Below are positions 54,817 to 63,772 of a DNA stretch of 64,000 nucleotides, piece after piece. Each line of letters opens with the position of its first letter. Within the stretch, counting starts at the first letter, position 1. The notes below the pieces were generated by a model. That model saw only the letters and a program-made list of their open reading frames with translations. It did no database searches and was not told the DNA's origin. This DNA comes from Gloeobacter morelensis MG652769 (lineage in GTDB: Bacteria > Cyanobacteriota > Cyanobacteriia > Gloeobacterales > Gloeobacteraceae). The translations under genes and the position numbers were made by a program. The stretch is from positions 4,402,001-4,466,000 of the forward strand of contig NZ_CP063845.1 of the NCBI RefSeq assembly GCF_021018745.1, in the 5' to 3' direction.

Positions 54817-56484
54817 TCAGGTGCCCACCTTGCTCAGGTACTGATGAATAAACTGCACGGCGATTGAGCCTTCGCCCACCCCGGAAGCCACCCGCTTGAC
54901 CGATTTGCAGCGCACGTCGCCCGCCACAAAGATGCCCGGCACGCTGGTCTCAAGCAAAAATGGGTCGCGATCGAGCGTCCAGCCGCGCGGACGGCGCCGC
55001 TCGCGCACCAGCTCAGGGCCAGCCAGGATAAACCCGCGCTCGTCGCGCTCGACGACACCGGCGAGCCAGTCGGTGTTGGGGGCCGCTCCAATAAAGATAA
55101 ATAGCGAATTGGCACTTAGCGTCTGGGTCTCGCCGGTGGCGGCGTCGTGGACGGTAATCGCCTCCAGGTTGCTCTCGCCCTTGACGGCCGTGACGCGGGT
55201 GCGGGAACGCACGGCAATATTTTCGGTCTGGGCGATTTGCTCGATGAGGTACTGCGACATGCTCGCCGTGAGCGATTCGCCGCGCACCAGCATCGTCACC
55301 TGCCTCGCGTAGCGCGCGAAGTAGACGGCGGCCTGGCCGGCGGAGTTGGCCCCGCCCACGATAAAGACATCTTCATTGCTGCAGGCGAGCGCCTCGGTCT
55401 GGGCGGCTCCGTAGTAAACCCCGGCCCCGGTGAGCGCCTCCGCCCCCGGCACCTCCAGTTTGCGGTAGGACACCCCGGTGGCGATGAGAAGCGCGTGGCA
55501 GCTCACCTCGCTGCTGTCCGCCAGGGTGACCACCCGGTAGGGCGGTTCGATGCGGATGCTGGTCGCCTCCTGCGGGGAGAGAATCTCGACACCGAAGCGG
55601 CGGGCCTGCGCCACCGCCCGCCGGGCCAGATCCGCGCCGCTGAGACCCACCGGAAAGCCCAGATAATTCTCGATGCGCGAGCTGGACCCCGCCTGCCCCC
55701 CCGGCGCCTGGCGCTCGACTATCACGGTGCTGAGGCCCTCCGAAGCGCCGTAGACCGCCGCTGCGAGCCCCGCCGGACCACCCCCTACGATCATCAGGTC
55801 ATAAAAAGGCCGCTCCGCCCGGGTGCGCAGCCCTAATTTCTGAGCAATCTCGGCGTTGGTCGGCTGCGCCAGGCGCGAGCCGTCCGCAAAGACCACCAGC
55901 GGCAGGTGCACCTGATCGTCCCCGGCGGCGGCGAGCAACTGCTGTGCCTCCGGTTGGATTTCGAGATCGAGCCACTGGTAGGGCACCTGCTGGCGGGCCA
56001 GAAAATCTTTGACCCCGTGGGACTGGGGCGACCAGCGGTTGCCCACGACCCGGATGCCTTCGAAGGGCGGCTTGTGGTTGGCAAGCCAGTCATCGAGCAA
56101 GTCGTCGAGCACCGGGTAAAGCCTTTCCTCGGGCGGATCCCAGGGTTTGAGCAGATAGTAGTCGGTGCGCACGCTATTGATGGCGCGGATGGCGGCGTCG
56201 GTGTCGGCGTAGGCGGTGAGCAACACCCGCTTCGCTTCCGGAAATAGCGGCAGCGCCTTTTCGAGAAATTCGACACCGCTCATCTGGGGCATGCGCTGGT
56301 CGACTAGAAACAGCGCCACCGGCTGGTTGCGCAGTTGCAGCTGTTTGAGCGTGGCGAGGGCCGAAGCGCCCGAATCGGCCCTCAATACCCGAAACCGGCC
56401 GCCATATTTGCTTTGCAGGTCGCGCCCCACCGCCTGCAAAACCTCAGGATCGTCGTCGATCGTCAGCATTGCCGGTTTAGCCAT
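54817..56484 (-). CDS. response regulator fused to a thioredoxin-reductase-like flavoprotein
   Basis: The protein has 555 residues. The receiver domain (1-130) has D10-D12, phospho-Asp D62 in LFLVDQRMPQMSG, T in LLTAYAD and K in LLKPWDPP. A middle segment (about 140-220) resembles a glutaredoxin-like fold. The rest is a two-Rossmann TrxR-type domain: MIVGGGPAGLAAAVYGASEG, RIENYLGFPVGLSG, FIVGGANSAGQAAVYFA, FVAGDVRCKSVKRVASGVGEG. The redox pair is missing: the usual CATCDG position reads GAAQTEA. It is thus a flavoprotein without the CxxC. Confidence 0.92.
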   Translation of the reverse strand: MAKPAMLTIDDDPEVLQAVGRDLQSKYGGRFRVLRADSGASALATLKQLQLRNQPVALFLVDQRMPQMSGVEFLEKALPLFPEAKRVLLTAYADTDAAIRAINSVRTDYYLLKPWDPPEERLYPVLDDLLDDWLANHKPPFEGIRVVGNRWSPQSHGVKDFLARQQVPYQWLDLEIQPEAQQLLAAAGDDQVHLPLVVFADGSRLAQPTNAEIAQKLGLRTRAERPFYDLMIVGGGPAGLAAAVYGASEGLSTVIVERQAPGGQAGSSSRIENYLGFPVGLSGADLARRAVAQARRFGVEILSPQEATSIRIEPPYRVVTLADSSEVSCHALLIATGVSYRKLEVPGAEALTGAGVYYGAAQTEALACSNEDVFIVGGANSAGQAAVYFARYARQVTMLVRGESLTASMSQYLIEQIAQTENIAVRSRTRVTAVKGESNLEAITVHDAATGETQTLSANSLFIFIGAAPNTDWLAGVVERDERGFILAGPELVRERRRPRGWTLDRDPFLLETSVPGIFVAGDVRCKSVKRVASGVGEGSIAVQFIHQYLSKVGT

Positions 56485-56680
56485 GAACTCCTTGCGCCCC
56501 CGAAAGTTGTCATGTAAATCTAGATTCTCATTTTAAGAGCTGAGGGCCCAAACCTCCGGCAAAGTGTCGAGGCGAGCGGGTACCATGCGGCACCAACTTT
56601 TGGTCCCTGTTTTTTGGGAAAAGGAGTGCGCGGTCACCGGGCCGGGCCGTCAAAACGGGTACGGCGGGAGCAGCGCAGTT

Positions 56681-57178
56681 TTAAAAGCCAGCGGCATCTT
56701 TCATCGGGAGCATCAGGGTCAGGGGCTCGACTGGTGCTGCGAGAAAACCGCGTCGCAGATAAAAATCTCCGGCACGCTCTGAGATCGTATGCACGAGAAT
56801 GGCACGTACCCCAATCACCTCACTGACCTGGATGACACGCAGCACGGCGTCTTTGACGAGACCCTTGCCGTACCCCTGACCTTCGAGTTTTCGATCCACA
56901 GCGAGTCTGCCGATCACGGCCACGGGAATGGGGTCGGGCATGTTGCGACGGACTTTTCCTGGCGCAATGCTCAGGCTCACCGCACCCATGGCCAGGCAGT
57001 AGTAGGCAAGGATCCGGTTTTCGCGACAGACGACAAAGGTCCGGGAGGCGCCCGCCTCGTGGTTTCTCATCGCGTGCTGCTTGAGCCACGTGTTCAATTG
57101 CGGCTCAGCGCAGTCGAATTCTTCGAGTCGGTGATGCGCCGCGAGCAGTTGCGGCGCACTCGGCTTGCTTTGGTTCAC
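56681..57178 (-). CDS. GNAT toxin of a TacAT-type toxin-antitoxin pair
   Basis: The protein has 165 residues. It shows the TacT/AtaT pattern: HHRLEEFDCAEPQLNTWLKQ, HEAGASRTFVVCREN, VAVIGRLAVDRKLEGQGYGKGLVKDAV (acetyl-CoA loop) and FYLRRGFLAAPVEPLTLMLPM. Such toxins acetylate charged tRNAs and block translation. The gene lies 27 bases after its DUF1778 antitoxin gene and looks intact. Confidence 0.9.
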   Translation of the reverse strand: MNQSKPSAPQLLAAHHRLEEFDCAEPQLNTWLKQHAMRNHEAGASRTFVVCRENRILAYYCLAMGAVSLSIAPGKVRRNMPDPIPVAVIGRLAVDRKLEGQGYGKGLVKDAVLRVIQVSEVIGVRAILVHTISERAGDFYLRRGFLAAPVEPLTLMLPMKDAAGF

Positions 57179-57205
57179 TGGGGTGACTCTGGGCGTACCT
57201 TGGTG

Positions 57206-57493
57206 CTACTCCCAGGGAGCCTTCGCGCTCAGGGTGGTGAGTAGGCGTTCGTTGAGCTGGGGCGGACCTTCCAGGGCCGCGATGAACTGAGCGTAGGCGG
57301 CTTCGTCGAGATGGAAAAAGAGCCGCTCCAACAAGACCGTTTCAGCGGCACGCAAGGAACTTTCGATCATGAAATCGGAGCGGCTCTTGCCGAGCGCTGC
57401 CGCCGCCTGGTCGATCAATTCGCGTTGGCTCTGCTTGGCCCGTAAATTGATCACGATGTCCTTGGAGGGGGTGGGGCGATCTGCGATTGCCAT
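57206..57493 (-). CDS. DUF1778 antitoxin of a TacAT-type pair
   Basis: The protein has 95 residues from ATG (complement 57491-57493), with AGGAAA upstream. The RHH part is INLRAKQSQRELIDQAAAALGKSRSDFMIESS; the tail (EAAYAQFIAALEGPPQLNERL) wraps the toxin in this family. It probably also represses the operon; direct repeats at 57573-57631 are candidate operators. Confidence 0.9.
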   Translation of the reverse strand: MAIADRPTPSKDIVINLRAKQSQRELIDQAAAALGKSRSDFMIESSLRAAETVLLERLFFHLDEAAYAQFIAALEGPPQLNERLLTTLSAKAPWE

Positions 57494-57832
57494 GGCCGTT
57501 TCCTGCCGGTTGGGTGAACCACGCACTGCTGTATGCTCAACGTACACACAAAACAGGGCGGCGTCAACCGTCGGGGCTCCGTTGCAAAAACCGGTTGTGC
57601 TCGGGGGTTCCGTCGCAAAAACGGCGGTGCACAACGGAACAATGATGGCGAAGATCCTTGCAAGACAGCTCCCTCAAGATCGTTCGAAGCAGGGTGTCAA
57701 AGCCCAAGACAAGCAATTCCTGTCAGCTCTGTCGGGAGCAAAATGCCAGGGGATGGGCAATGCAGTCCTCGACCGCTACGATGACGCCTGGTACCTACTG
57801 CAGACCCCACCCGGTCTGCTCACCTGTCACCA
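57494..57832. other. divergent region between tacAT-type pair and Rpn-type gene
   Basis: About 340 bases. Its main content is the pair of direct repeats at 57573-57631; otherwise no gene or hairpin stands out. Confidence 0.5.
57573..57631. repeat. two imperfect direct repeats of about 28 bases
   Basis: GGGGCTCCGTTGCAAAAAC (57573 onward) and GGGGTTCCGTCGCAAAAAC (57604 onward) lie 31 bases apart, close to three helical turns, each followed by a GG-T-TGTGC/GGTGCAC-like end. They sit 80-140 bases upstream of the DUF1778 antitoxin start. Confidence 0.7.
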
Positions 57833-58678
57833 GTGAAGACCGACACGCTCTTCTATCGCCTCTTCCAGATCTTCCCGGCCACACTTTTCGAGCTACTTGG
57901 GGCGGACCCCGCCCTCGCTTCCGACTACGAGTTTCGCTCCGTCGAACTCAAGCAAACCGCCTTCCGTCTCGACGGCGTCTTCGTGCCCACCACTCCCGGC
58001 CGGCCGCTGTACTTTGTGGAGGTGCAGTTCCAGCCCGACCGCCGGTTCTACTCGCGCCTTTTCACGGAAATCTTCCTTTATATCCACCAGTTGGCCCCCG
58101 CGAGTGACTGGCGGGTACTGGTGCTGTTTCCCGGGCGCAGCGCCGACCCGGCTGACCAGCCCGCCTTCGCGGACTTGCTTTCGGGCAGTCGGGTGCATCG
58201 GCTTTACCTTGACGAGCTCGAACCGGGCTTGTCTCCTTCGCTGGGGGTGGGTCTGGTGCGGCTGGTGGTCGAAGACGAGCGCAGTGCGGTGGAGCGGGCC
58301 AGACAGTTGCTGGTGCAGGCCGTGCGCGAGCCGATGGACGAAGCGGCGCGTCGTCAGGCCCTAGAATTGATAGAGACGTTCATCGTCTACAAGCTGCCAC
58401 AGATGAGCCGCCAGGAGATCGAGGCCATGTTCGGGTTGGACGAGCTGAAGCAGACGCGTTACTTTCAGGATGTGCAGGCGGAAGCCAGGCAGGAGGAAGC
58501 GCTCGCGCTGGTCACTCGATTGCTGACTAAGCGGTTCGGACCCCCCGATGCAACGGTGCAGCAGCGGTTGCGGGGGTTGAGTCTAGAGCAGATAGAGGCG
58601 TTGGGCGAAGCGCTACTGGACTTCAAGGAAGAAGCAGATTTGCGCGCCTGGCTTGCAGCGCTGTCGAAACGGGGCTGA
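57833..58678 (+). CDS. Rpn/DUF2887-type nuclease-like protein
   Basis: The protein has 281 residues (GTG start). It begins MKTDTLFYRLFQIFPATLFE and has the PD-(D/E)xK core FRLDGVFVPTTPGRPLYFVEVQFQPD, then a helical region and a C-terminal DUF4351-like tail (LVTRLLTKRFGPPDATVQQRL). It belongs to the transposase-like Rpn family, known for cyanobacterial amplification. The catalytic D, E and Q are in place. It shares no operon with its neighbours. Confidence 0.9.
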   Translation: MKTDTLFYRLFQIFPATLFELLGADPALASDYEFRSVELKQTAFRLDGVFVPTTPGRPLYFVEVQFQPDRRFYSRLFTEIFLYIHQLAPASDWRVLVLFPGRSADPADQPAFADLLSGSRVHRLYLDELEPGLSPSLGVGLVRLVVEDERSAVERARQLLVQAVREPMDEAARRQALELIETFIVYKLPQMSRQEIEAMFGLDELKQTRYFQDVQAEARQEEALALVTRLLTKRFGPPDATVQQRLRGLSLEQIEALGEALLDFKEEADLRAWLAALSKRG

Positions 58679-58845
58679 GGCGGCGACCAGATGGTGCCAG
58701 CACTGCAGTATGGGGCGGGGCCGCGTCGTGCTGCAGCCATCATCCAGACCCTGTCCATGCGCGCAGCAAACAAAAATCTGTATCGCGCCTGGGCCGGTAA
58801 AATGATCTGACGGCCGCAAAACGTCAACTTTGGACGATACCCGCC

Positions 58846-61800
58846 ATGACCCACCCGTTTCTGGAATTGCTGCGCCACAGGATCGTTGTCTTCGACGGGG
58901 CGATGGGTACGTCGATTCAACAGATGGGCCTGGGGCCGGAGGACTTCGGCGGCGCCCACCTCGAAGGGTGCAACGAATACCTAGTGCTCTCCAAACCGGA
59001 GGCCATCGAGCAGGTGCACGCGAGCTTTCTGGAGGCCGGGGCCGATGTGATCGAGACCGATACCTTCGGCTGCAGCACAATCGTCCTGGCCGAGTACGGC
59101 ATCGAAGCGATGGCCTACGAACTGTCGAAGGCGGCGGCGGCCCTGGCCCGGCGGGTGGCCGATCGCTACTCCACCCCGGATAAACCGCGTTTTGTGGCCG
59201 GTTCAATTGGCCCCGGCACCAAGATTGCCACCCTCGGCCAGACCGATTACGACGCGCTCAAAGAAGCCTACCTGGACAATGTGCGCGGACTTATCGACGG
59301 TGGGGCGGACGTGCTGATGATCGAGACCTGCCAGGATCTGCTGCAGATCAAGGCCGTGCTCGCGGCGGCGGCGATTGCCTTTGACGAGCGGGGGGTGCGC
59401 CTGCCGGTGATCACCTCGGTGACCCTCGAGCGCGACGACCGCAACGTGGCGGACAAGATGCTGGTAGGTTCGGACATCGCCACGGTGGTAAGCGCCCTGC
59501 AGCCTTACACCATCGACGTCTTGGGCCTCAACTGTGCTACCGGCCCCGACTTGATGAGCGAGAACATCCGCTATCTCTCGCACAACTCGCCTTTTTATAT
59601 CTCGGTCATCCCCAACGCCGGCTTGCCGGAGAATATCGGCGGTCACGCCCACTACCACCTCACCCCCGAGGAACTGGTGCGCTACGTGCGCCACTACGTG
59701 GACGACCTGGGGATCAATATTGTGGGCGGCTGCTGCGGCACCACCCCGGAACACATTCGGGCATTGGCGACGGCGGTTTTGGGTGTCAAACCCCGCAATC
59801 GCTCCGTAGAAGTGGTGCCCCAGGTCAGTTCGCTCTACAGCGCGGTGCCGATGCACATGGATCCGGCGCCGTTGCTGGTGGGCGAGCGCCTCAACTCCAA
59901 CGGCTCCAAAAAATTCCGCGAATTGCTGCTTGCCGAAGATTGGGATGGGATCGCCGGGATGGCCCGCGAGCAGGAGCGCGAGGGGGCGCACGTGCTCGAT
60001 GTGTGCGTCGATTACGTCGGGCGCGACGGCGTGCGCGACATGGGCGAGGTGATCTGCCGCCTCAAGACCCGCTCGACGCTGCCCCTGATGATCGATTCGA
60101 CCGAGATCCCGGTCATCCATACCGCCCTCAAACAACTGGGCGGACGGGCCATCGTCAATTCGATCAACCTCGAAGACGGCGAGGTGCGTCTGCAAAAACT
60201 GCTGCCTTTGTGCCGCGAATTCGGCTCGGCGGTGGTGGCGCTCACCATCGACGAAGGGGAGGGCATGGCCCGCACAGCGGAGCGCAAGCTGGCAGTGGCC
60301 CGGCGCATCCACGATCTGACCGTGCACAAGTACGGGATGAAAAGCGAAGATCTGATCTTCGACCCGCTCACCTTCACCCTCGGCTCCGGCGATGCCGACT
60401 CGCGCCGGCTCGGCATCGAGACCCTCGCAGGCATTCGCCTGATTAAAGAAAACCTGCCCGGCGTGCGCACGATCCTGGGCCTGTCGAACATTTCATTCGG
60501 ACTCAACCCCGCCGCCCGCCAGGCGCTCAATTCGGTCTATCTCTACTACGCGGTCCAAAACGGCCTGGATATGGCCATCGTGCACGCCTCCAAGATCCTA
60601 CCCCTCAACCGCATCGAAGAAGAGGAGCGCGAATTGCACCGCAAGTTGATCTTTGACGAGCACGACCAGGGCGATCCGCTGCAGAATCTGCTTGCCTTCT
60701 ACGCCAAACAAGAAGGCGGCGGCAAGGCGCGCAAAGCGGCGGTGGTCGATGTCTCCGCCCCGGTCGAGGAGCGTCTGCGGCGGCGGATCATCGACGGCAA
60801 CCGCGTTGGGCTCGATAAAGATCTCACCGAAGCGCTCCGGATCTACGCACCCCTCGACATCATCAACCAGCACCTGCTGGACGGCATGCGGGTGGTGGGC
60901 GAACTGTTCGGCAGCGGCCAGATGCAGTTGCCCTTCGTGCTGCAGTCGGCCGAGACGATGAAGGCGGCGGTGGGTTATCTCGAACCGTTCATGGCAAAAA
61001 GCGATCATTCCGCCAAGGGCACGGTGGTAATCGCCACGGTCAAAGGCGACGTGCACGACATCGGCAAAAACCTGGTCGATATTATTCTTTCTAACAACGG
61101 CTATCGGGTGATCAACCTCGGTATCCGCCAGCCGGTCGAGAACATTATTGCTGCCTTCGGGGAGCACCAGGCCGACTGCATCGCTATGAGCGGTCTGCTG
61201 GTCAAATCGACCGCCTTCATGAAAGAAAACCTCGAAATCTTCAACGAGCGCGGCATCACCGCCCCGGTGATTCTGGGCGGAGCCGCCCTGACCCGCCGGT
61301 TTGTCGAATCCGACTGCCAGCAGGTCTACAGAGGCAAAGTGATCTACGGCAAGGACGCCTTTGCGGATCTGCACTTTCTGGACGCGTTGGTGGAGGCCAA
61401 GGCCAAGAGCGCCTGGAAGGACGGCGAGGGCTTCGTAGACGGCTTCGCACCTATGGGCGAAGAACTGAAGCGCCTGATGGCAAGCGCCGAGGGTGGCGCC
61501 CCACCCGCCCCGACCCGTTTGCGCTCCAGCGAGGCGCTCCTCCAGCCTCCGGCGGATGGCCCCATCGTTCGCTCGCGGGTGGCTATTGATGTGCCGCGCC
61601 CGCGCCCGCCCTTTTGGGGCACCCGCATCCTGGCACCGGGCGAGTTGGATCTCAGCGAAGTGCTCCGGTATCTGGATCTCAACGCCCTGTTCGCCGGGCA
61701 GTGGAATTACCGCAAAAGCCCGGATCAAAGCCGCGCCGAATACGAAGCGAAGCGCGACGCCGAGATGGGGCCGGTGCTCGAACGGCTCAAGTACCAGGTG

Positions 61801-62433
61801 ATCGAACAGCAACTATTGCACCCGCAGGTGGCCTACGGCTACTTCCCCTGCCAGGCGGAGGGCAACAGCCTGCACATCTACAGCTTCGAATCGTTCGAGA
61901 GGTTCCAACAAAGCGGCGACCCGGCAGATCTCTCGGTGTGCGCCCGTCTTGCCTTCCCGCGCCAGAAGGGGCAGGACCATCTGTGCATCGCCGATTACTT
62001 CGCCGATGCGGCAAGCGGGCAGATCGACGCCCTTGCCCTGCAGGCGGTGACCGTGGGCCACATCGCGAGCGAGCACGGCCAGAAGCTCTTTAAAGCCGAC
62101 CGCTACAGCGAGTACCTCTACTACTACGGTCTATCGGTGCAGACCGCCGAGGCCCTGGCCGACTGGACCCACGCCCGCATCCGCCGCGAACTGGGCATCG
62201 ACGGCCAGGATGCAGCCGAGATGCGCAGGCTCGTTGCCGGGGGCTACCGGGGGGCGCGCTTCAGCTACGGCTACCCGGCCTGCCCCAACCTCGAAGACCA
62301 AGCGATCTTGCTCGATCTGGTTGATGCTGCAAAAATCGACCTTGCCATGGACGAGAGCCACCAGCTGTTGCCGGAGCAATCGACCACCGCCATCGTCTGC
62401 CATCACCCCGAAGCCCGCTACTTCGCGGTCTAA
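58846..62433 (+). CDS. metH: cobalamin-dependent methionine synthase
   Basis: The protein has 1195 residues, full length. Modules in order: homocysteine domain (about 1-320) with Zn-binding C230 (LNCATGPD) and C296/C297 (GGCCGTTPEH); folate domain (about 345-600, NSINLEDGE); cap and B12 domain (about 640-900) with the cobalt ligand H737 in DVHDIGKNLVDI; reactivation domain (about 930-1195, RFSYGYPACPNLEDQ). It remethylates homocysteine from methyl-tetrahydrofolate. I see no known riboswitch in the 167 bases upstream. Confidence 0.97.
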   Translation: MTHPFLELLRHRIVVFDGAMGTSIQQMGLGPEDFGGAHLEGCNEYLVLSKPEAIEQVHASFLEAGADVIETDTFGCSTIVLAEYGIEAMAYELSKAAAALARRVADRYSTPDKPRFVAGSIGPGTKIATLGQTDYDALKEAYLDNVRGLIDGGADVLMIETCQDLLQIKAVLAAAAIAFDERGVRLPVITSVTLERDDRNVADKMLVGSDIATVVSALQPYTIDVLGLNCATGPDLMSENIRYLSHNSPFYISVIPNAGLPENIGGHAHYHLTPEELVRYVRHYVDDLGINIVGGCCGTTPEHIRALATAVLGVKPRNRSVEVVPQVSSLYSAVPMHMDPAPLLVGERLNSNGSKKFRELLLAEDWDGIAGMAREQEREGAHVLDVCVDYVGRDGVRDMGEVICRLKTRSTLPLMIDSTEIPVIHTALKQLGGRAIVNSINLEDGEVRLQKLLPLCREFGSAVVALTIDEGEGMARTAERKLAVARRIHDLTVHKYGMKSEDLIFDPLTFTLGSGDADSRRLGIETLAGIRLIKENLPGVRTILGLSNISFGLNPAARQALNSVYLYYAVQNGLDMAIVHASKILPLNRIEEEERELHRKLIFDEHDQGDPLQNLLAFYAKQEGGGKARKAAVVDVSAPVEERLRRRIIDGNRVGLDKDLTEALRIYAPLDIINQHLLDGMRVVGELFGSGQMQLPFVLQSAETMKAAVGYLEPFMAKSDHSAKGTVVIATVKGDVHDIGKNLVDIILSNNGYRVINLGIRQPVENIIAAFGEHQADCIAMSGLLVKSTAFMKENLEIFNERGITAPVILGGAALTRRFVESDCQQVYRGKVIYGKDAFADLHFLDALVEAKAKSAWKDGEGFVDGFAPMGEELKRLMASAEGGAPPAPTRLRSSEALLQPPADGPIVRSRVAIDVPRPRPPFWGTRILAPGELDLSEVLRYLDLNALFAGQWNYRKSPDQSRAEYEAKRDAEMGPVLERLKYQVIEQQLLHPQVAYGYFPCQAEGNSLHIYSFESFERFQQSGDPADLSVCARLAFPRQKGQDHLCIADYFADAASGQIDALALQAVTVGHIASEHGQKLFKADRYSEYLYYYGLSVQTAEALADWTHARIRRELGIDGQDAAEMRRLVAGGYRGARFSYGYPACPNLEDQAILLDLVDAAKIDLAMDESHQLLPEQSTTAIVCHHPEARYFAV

Positions 62434-62487
62434 TAGTTGCAAACTTGCTATTTGCACCCCCTAAGGCAGGAGGATAGTATATAAGCC

Positions 62488-62559
62488 ATGGTGGACGTCA
62501 CTCTAAATCTGACTGAGTATGGCGCTCCGCTGCTTCCGGCACCCTGGAGAAAGGGATGA
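62488..62559 (+). CDS. possible 23-codon leader ORF
   Basis: It reads MVDVTLNLTEYGAPLLPAPW and its TGA overlaps the ATG of the DUF2283 gene. AGGAGG lies about 16 bases upstream, which is rather far. It may be a coupled small peptide or the tail of a lost gene. Low confidence. Confidence 0.3.
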   Translation: MVDVTLNLTEYGAPLLPAPWRKG

Positions 62560-62792
62560 AGATTACGTACGACGAGAGATATAACATCGCGTATCTACAG
62601 ATTCAAGAGACTTCTGCAGCAGCGAGAACTGTAAGTGTCGGCGAGGATATTAATATTGATATTTTGGAGGATGGAAGCGTCGCTGGCATCGAATTTTTAA
62701 ATGCCCAAAAGCAACTATTGCTTGCCAGTGGTGAGCCTCTTGTCCTGATAAACAGTACCCTCAACCAAGTGAAAAAAATTAGCTTGATGTAA
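62556..62792 (+). CDS. DUF2283 family protein
   Basis: The protein has 78 residues. It shows MKITYDERYNIAYLQIQE near the start, then ILEDGSVAGIEFLNAQK in the middle, as in DUF2283 proteins (small, all-beta, often beside DUF4258 genes). It may be the antitoxin-like member of a pair, but this is not established. Its stop lies 13 bases from the end of the convergent DUF4258 gene. Confidence 0.85.
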   Translation: MKITYDERYNIAYLQIQETSAAARTVSVGEDINIDILEDGSVAGIEFLNAQKQLLLASGEPLVLINSTLNQVKKISLM

Positions 62793-62805
62793 CATCCGTC
62801 TTATT

Positions 62806-63021
62806 TTATTGCACGATTACTGTAACTACAACCCAAGTCTCTACTTCCAACACCGCCCTTACTTCTACTACCTTTCCCGCCCAGGCTCGTCGAAACCGGG
62901 TACGCCCCTCTTTGTCGGAGAAAGTTGTATCAGGCTTTCTTATTGTTTCTATTACTTCCTGCTCAGCAGCTCCACGCTGCATCATGCGCTCGCGTGCATG
63001 CAATGTAAATAAAACTTTCAT
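62806..63021 (-). CDS. DUF4258 family protein
   Basis: The protein has 71 residues. It has the family's LHARERMMQRGAAEQEVIETI and a later strand pair (RFRRAWAGKVVEVRAVLEVE, WVVVTVIVQ). DUF4258 proteins share similarity with RelE/HigB-type toxins' neighbours, but their biochemical activity is not established. It starts one base after the upstream gene stops, so it is translated with that gene. The convergent DUF2283 gene is a usual partner, although normally on the same strand. Confidence 0.83.
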   Translation of the reverse strand: MKVLFTLHARERMMQRGAAEQEVIETIRKPDTTFSDKEGRTRFRRAWAGKVVEVRAVLEVETWVVVTVIVQ

Positions 63022-63022
63022 T

Positions 63023-63772
63023 TTAATTATGATCCTGGTTTGAGCATGTGCCAGTTACTGGAAATGAGTCCGTGCTAAGTTCCAGGAAAGCTCGAAGTTT
63101 TTCTATGGCTTTGCGAGTGGGTAGGCTACCTGTGAAGTAAATGTGCGCTTTGCAGTTTTCTTCAACAGGAAACACCAACTCCGAACCAGCTTTGTTGTCC
63201 AACGTACGTTCAGACCGCGCTTGACCTTTTGGATGCTCCTCAACTTGTTCATCCGCTAAATCTGTTGACTCGTCAGTTTCAGCGAAAGTTTCGGACTGGA
63301 CCATGGCTGTTTGCTGTTCAAAAAATTTTAAATTGTCACGGTAAATGTGGATAACATCGTCAACGACCTCAGGCAAAAATTTGTTGTGTACAAGATAAGC
63401 TTTGAGATTATCGTCGCTTGGAAGGGTTTCTCCGTACCGCTGATTAAGGTCTGTGAACAACTTTGGTGAGAATAAGGCGCGCCGAATAGCCGAAAGGCGC
63501 TCAACGTTACCCTTGGGAGTGGCAATTATTGTAATCGCGTCTTCACTTATTTTTAATCCGTCCTCCGTATCTTCAAGCAAACCGTAACTTCTAAGAGTCG
63601 CAATAATTCCCAGTGCAGCGCCGTTAAGACCGCTGTAACCCAAGTGCCGCGCAACAATCTCTCTTGCAGCTCCGTGCCTTCTCTCTTTGTCCCAAACACT
63701 CCTTGTACGTTCGACTGCCTTAGCCAGTGTAAGTCGTGGGTAGTTAGGGCTTCTACTTCTTTTCGCTTCCAT
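63023..63772 (-). CDS. hypothetical protein with a possible winged-helix start
   Basis: The protein has 249 residues and is acidic in its second half. The first part (PNYPRLTLAKAVERTRSVWDK to AALGIIATLRSYGLLEDTED) looks like a winged-helix, DUF5343-like region; the last part (AHIYFTGSLPTRKAIEKLRAF) is unrelated. It is AT-richer than its surroundings, suggesting transfer, and overlaps the AT-rich tail of the window. No function can be given. Confidence 0.65.
   Translation of the reverse strand: MEAKRSRSPNYPRLTLAKAVERTRSVWDKERRHGAAREIVARHLGYSGLNGAALGIIATLRSYGLLEDTEDGLKISEDAITIIATPKGNVERLSAIRRALFSPKLFTDLNQRYGETLPSDDNLKAYLVHNKFLPEVVDDVIHIYRDNLKFFEQQTAMVQSETFAETDESTDLADEQVEEHPKGQARSERTLDNKAGSELVFPVEENCKAHIYFTGSLPTRKAIEKLRAFLELSTDSFPVTGTCSNQDHN

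Noticed and set aside
54627-54851. 74-codon open frame between tetR and the response regulator gene
   Set aside because: No homology pattern and it overlaps the end of the opposite gene; the hydrophobic run is weak.
58680-58845. Possible cobalamin or SAM riboswitch before metH
   Set aside because: I looked for a B12-box-like or SAM-type core and saw none in the 167 bases.
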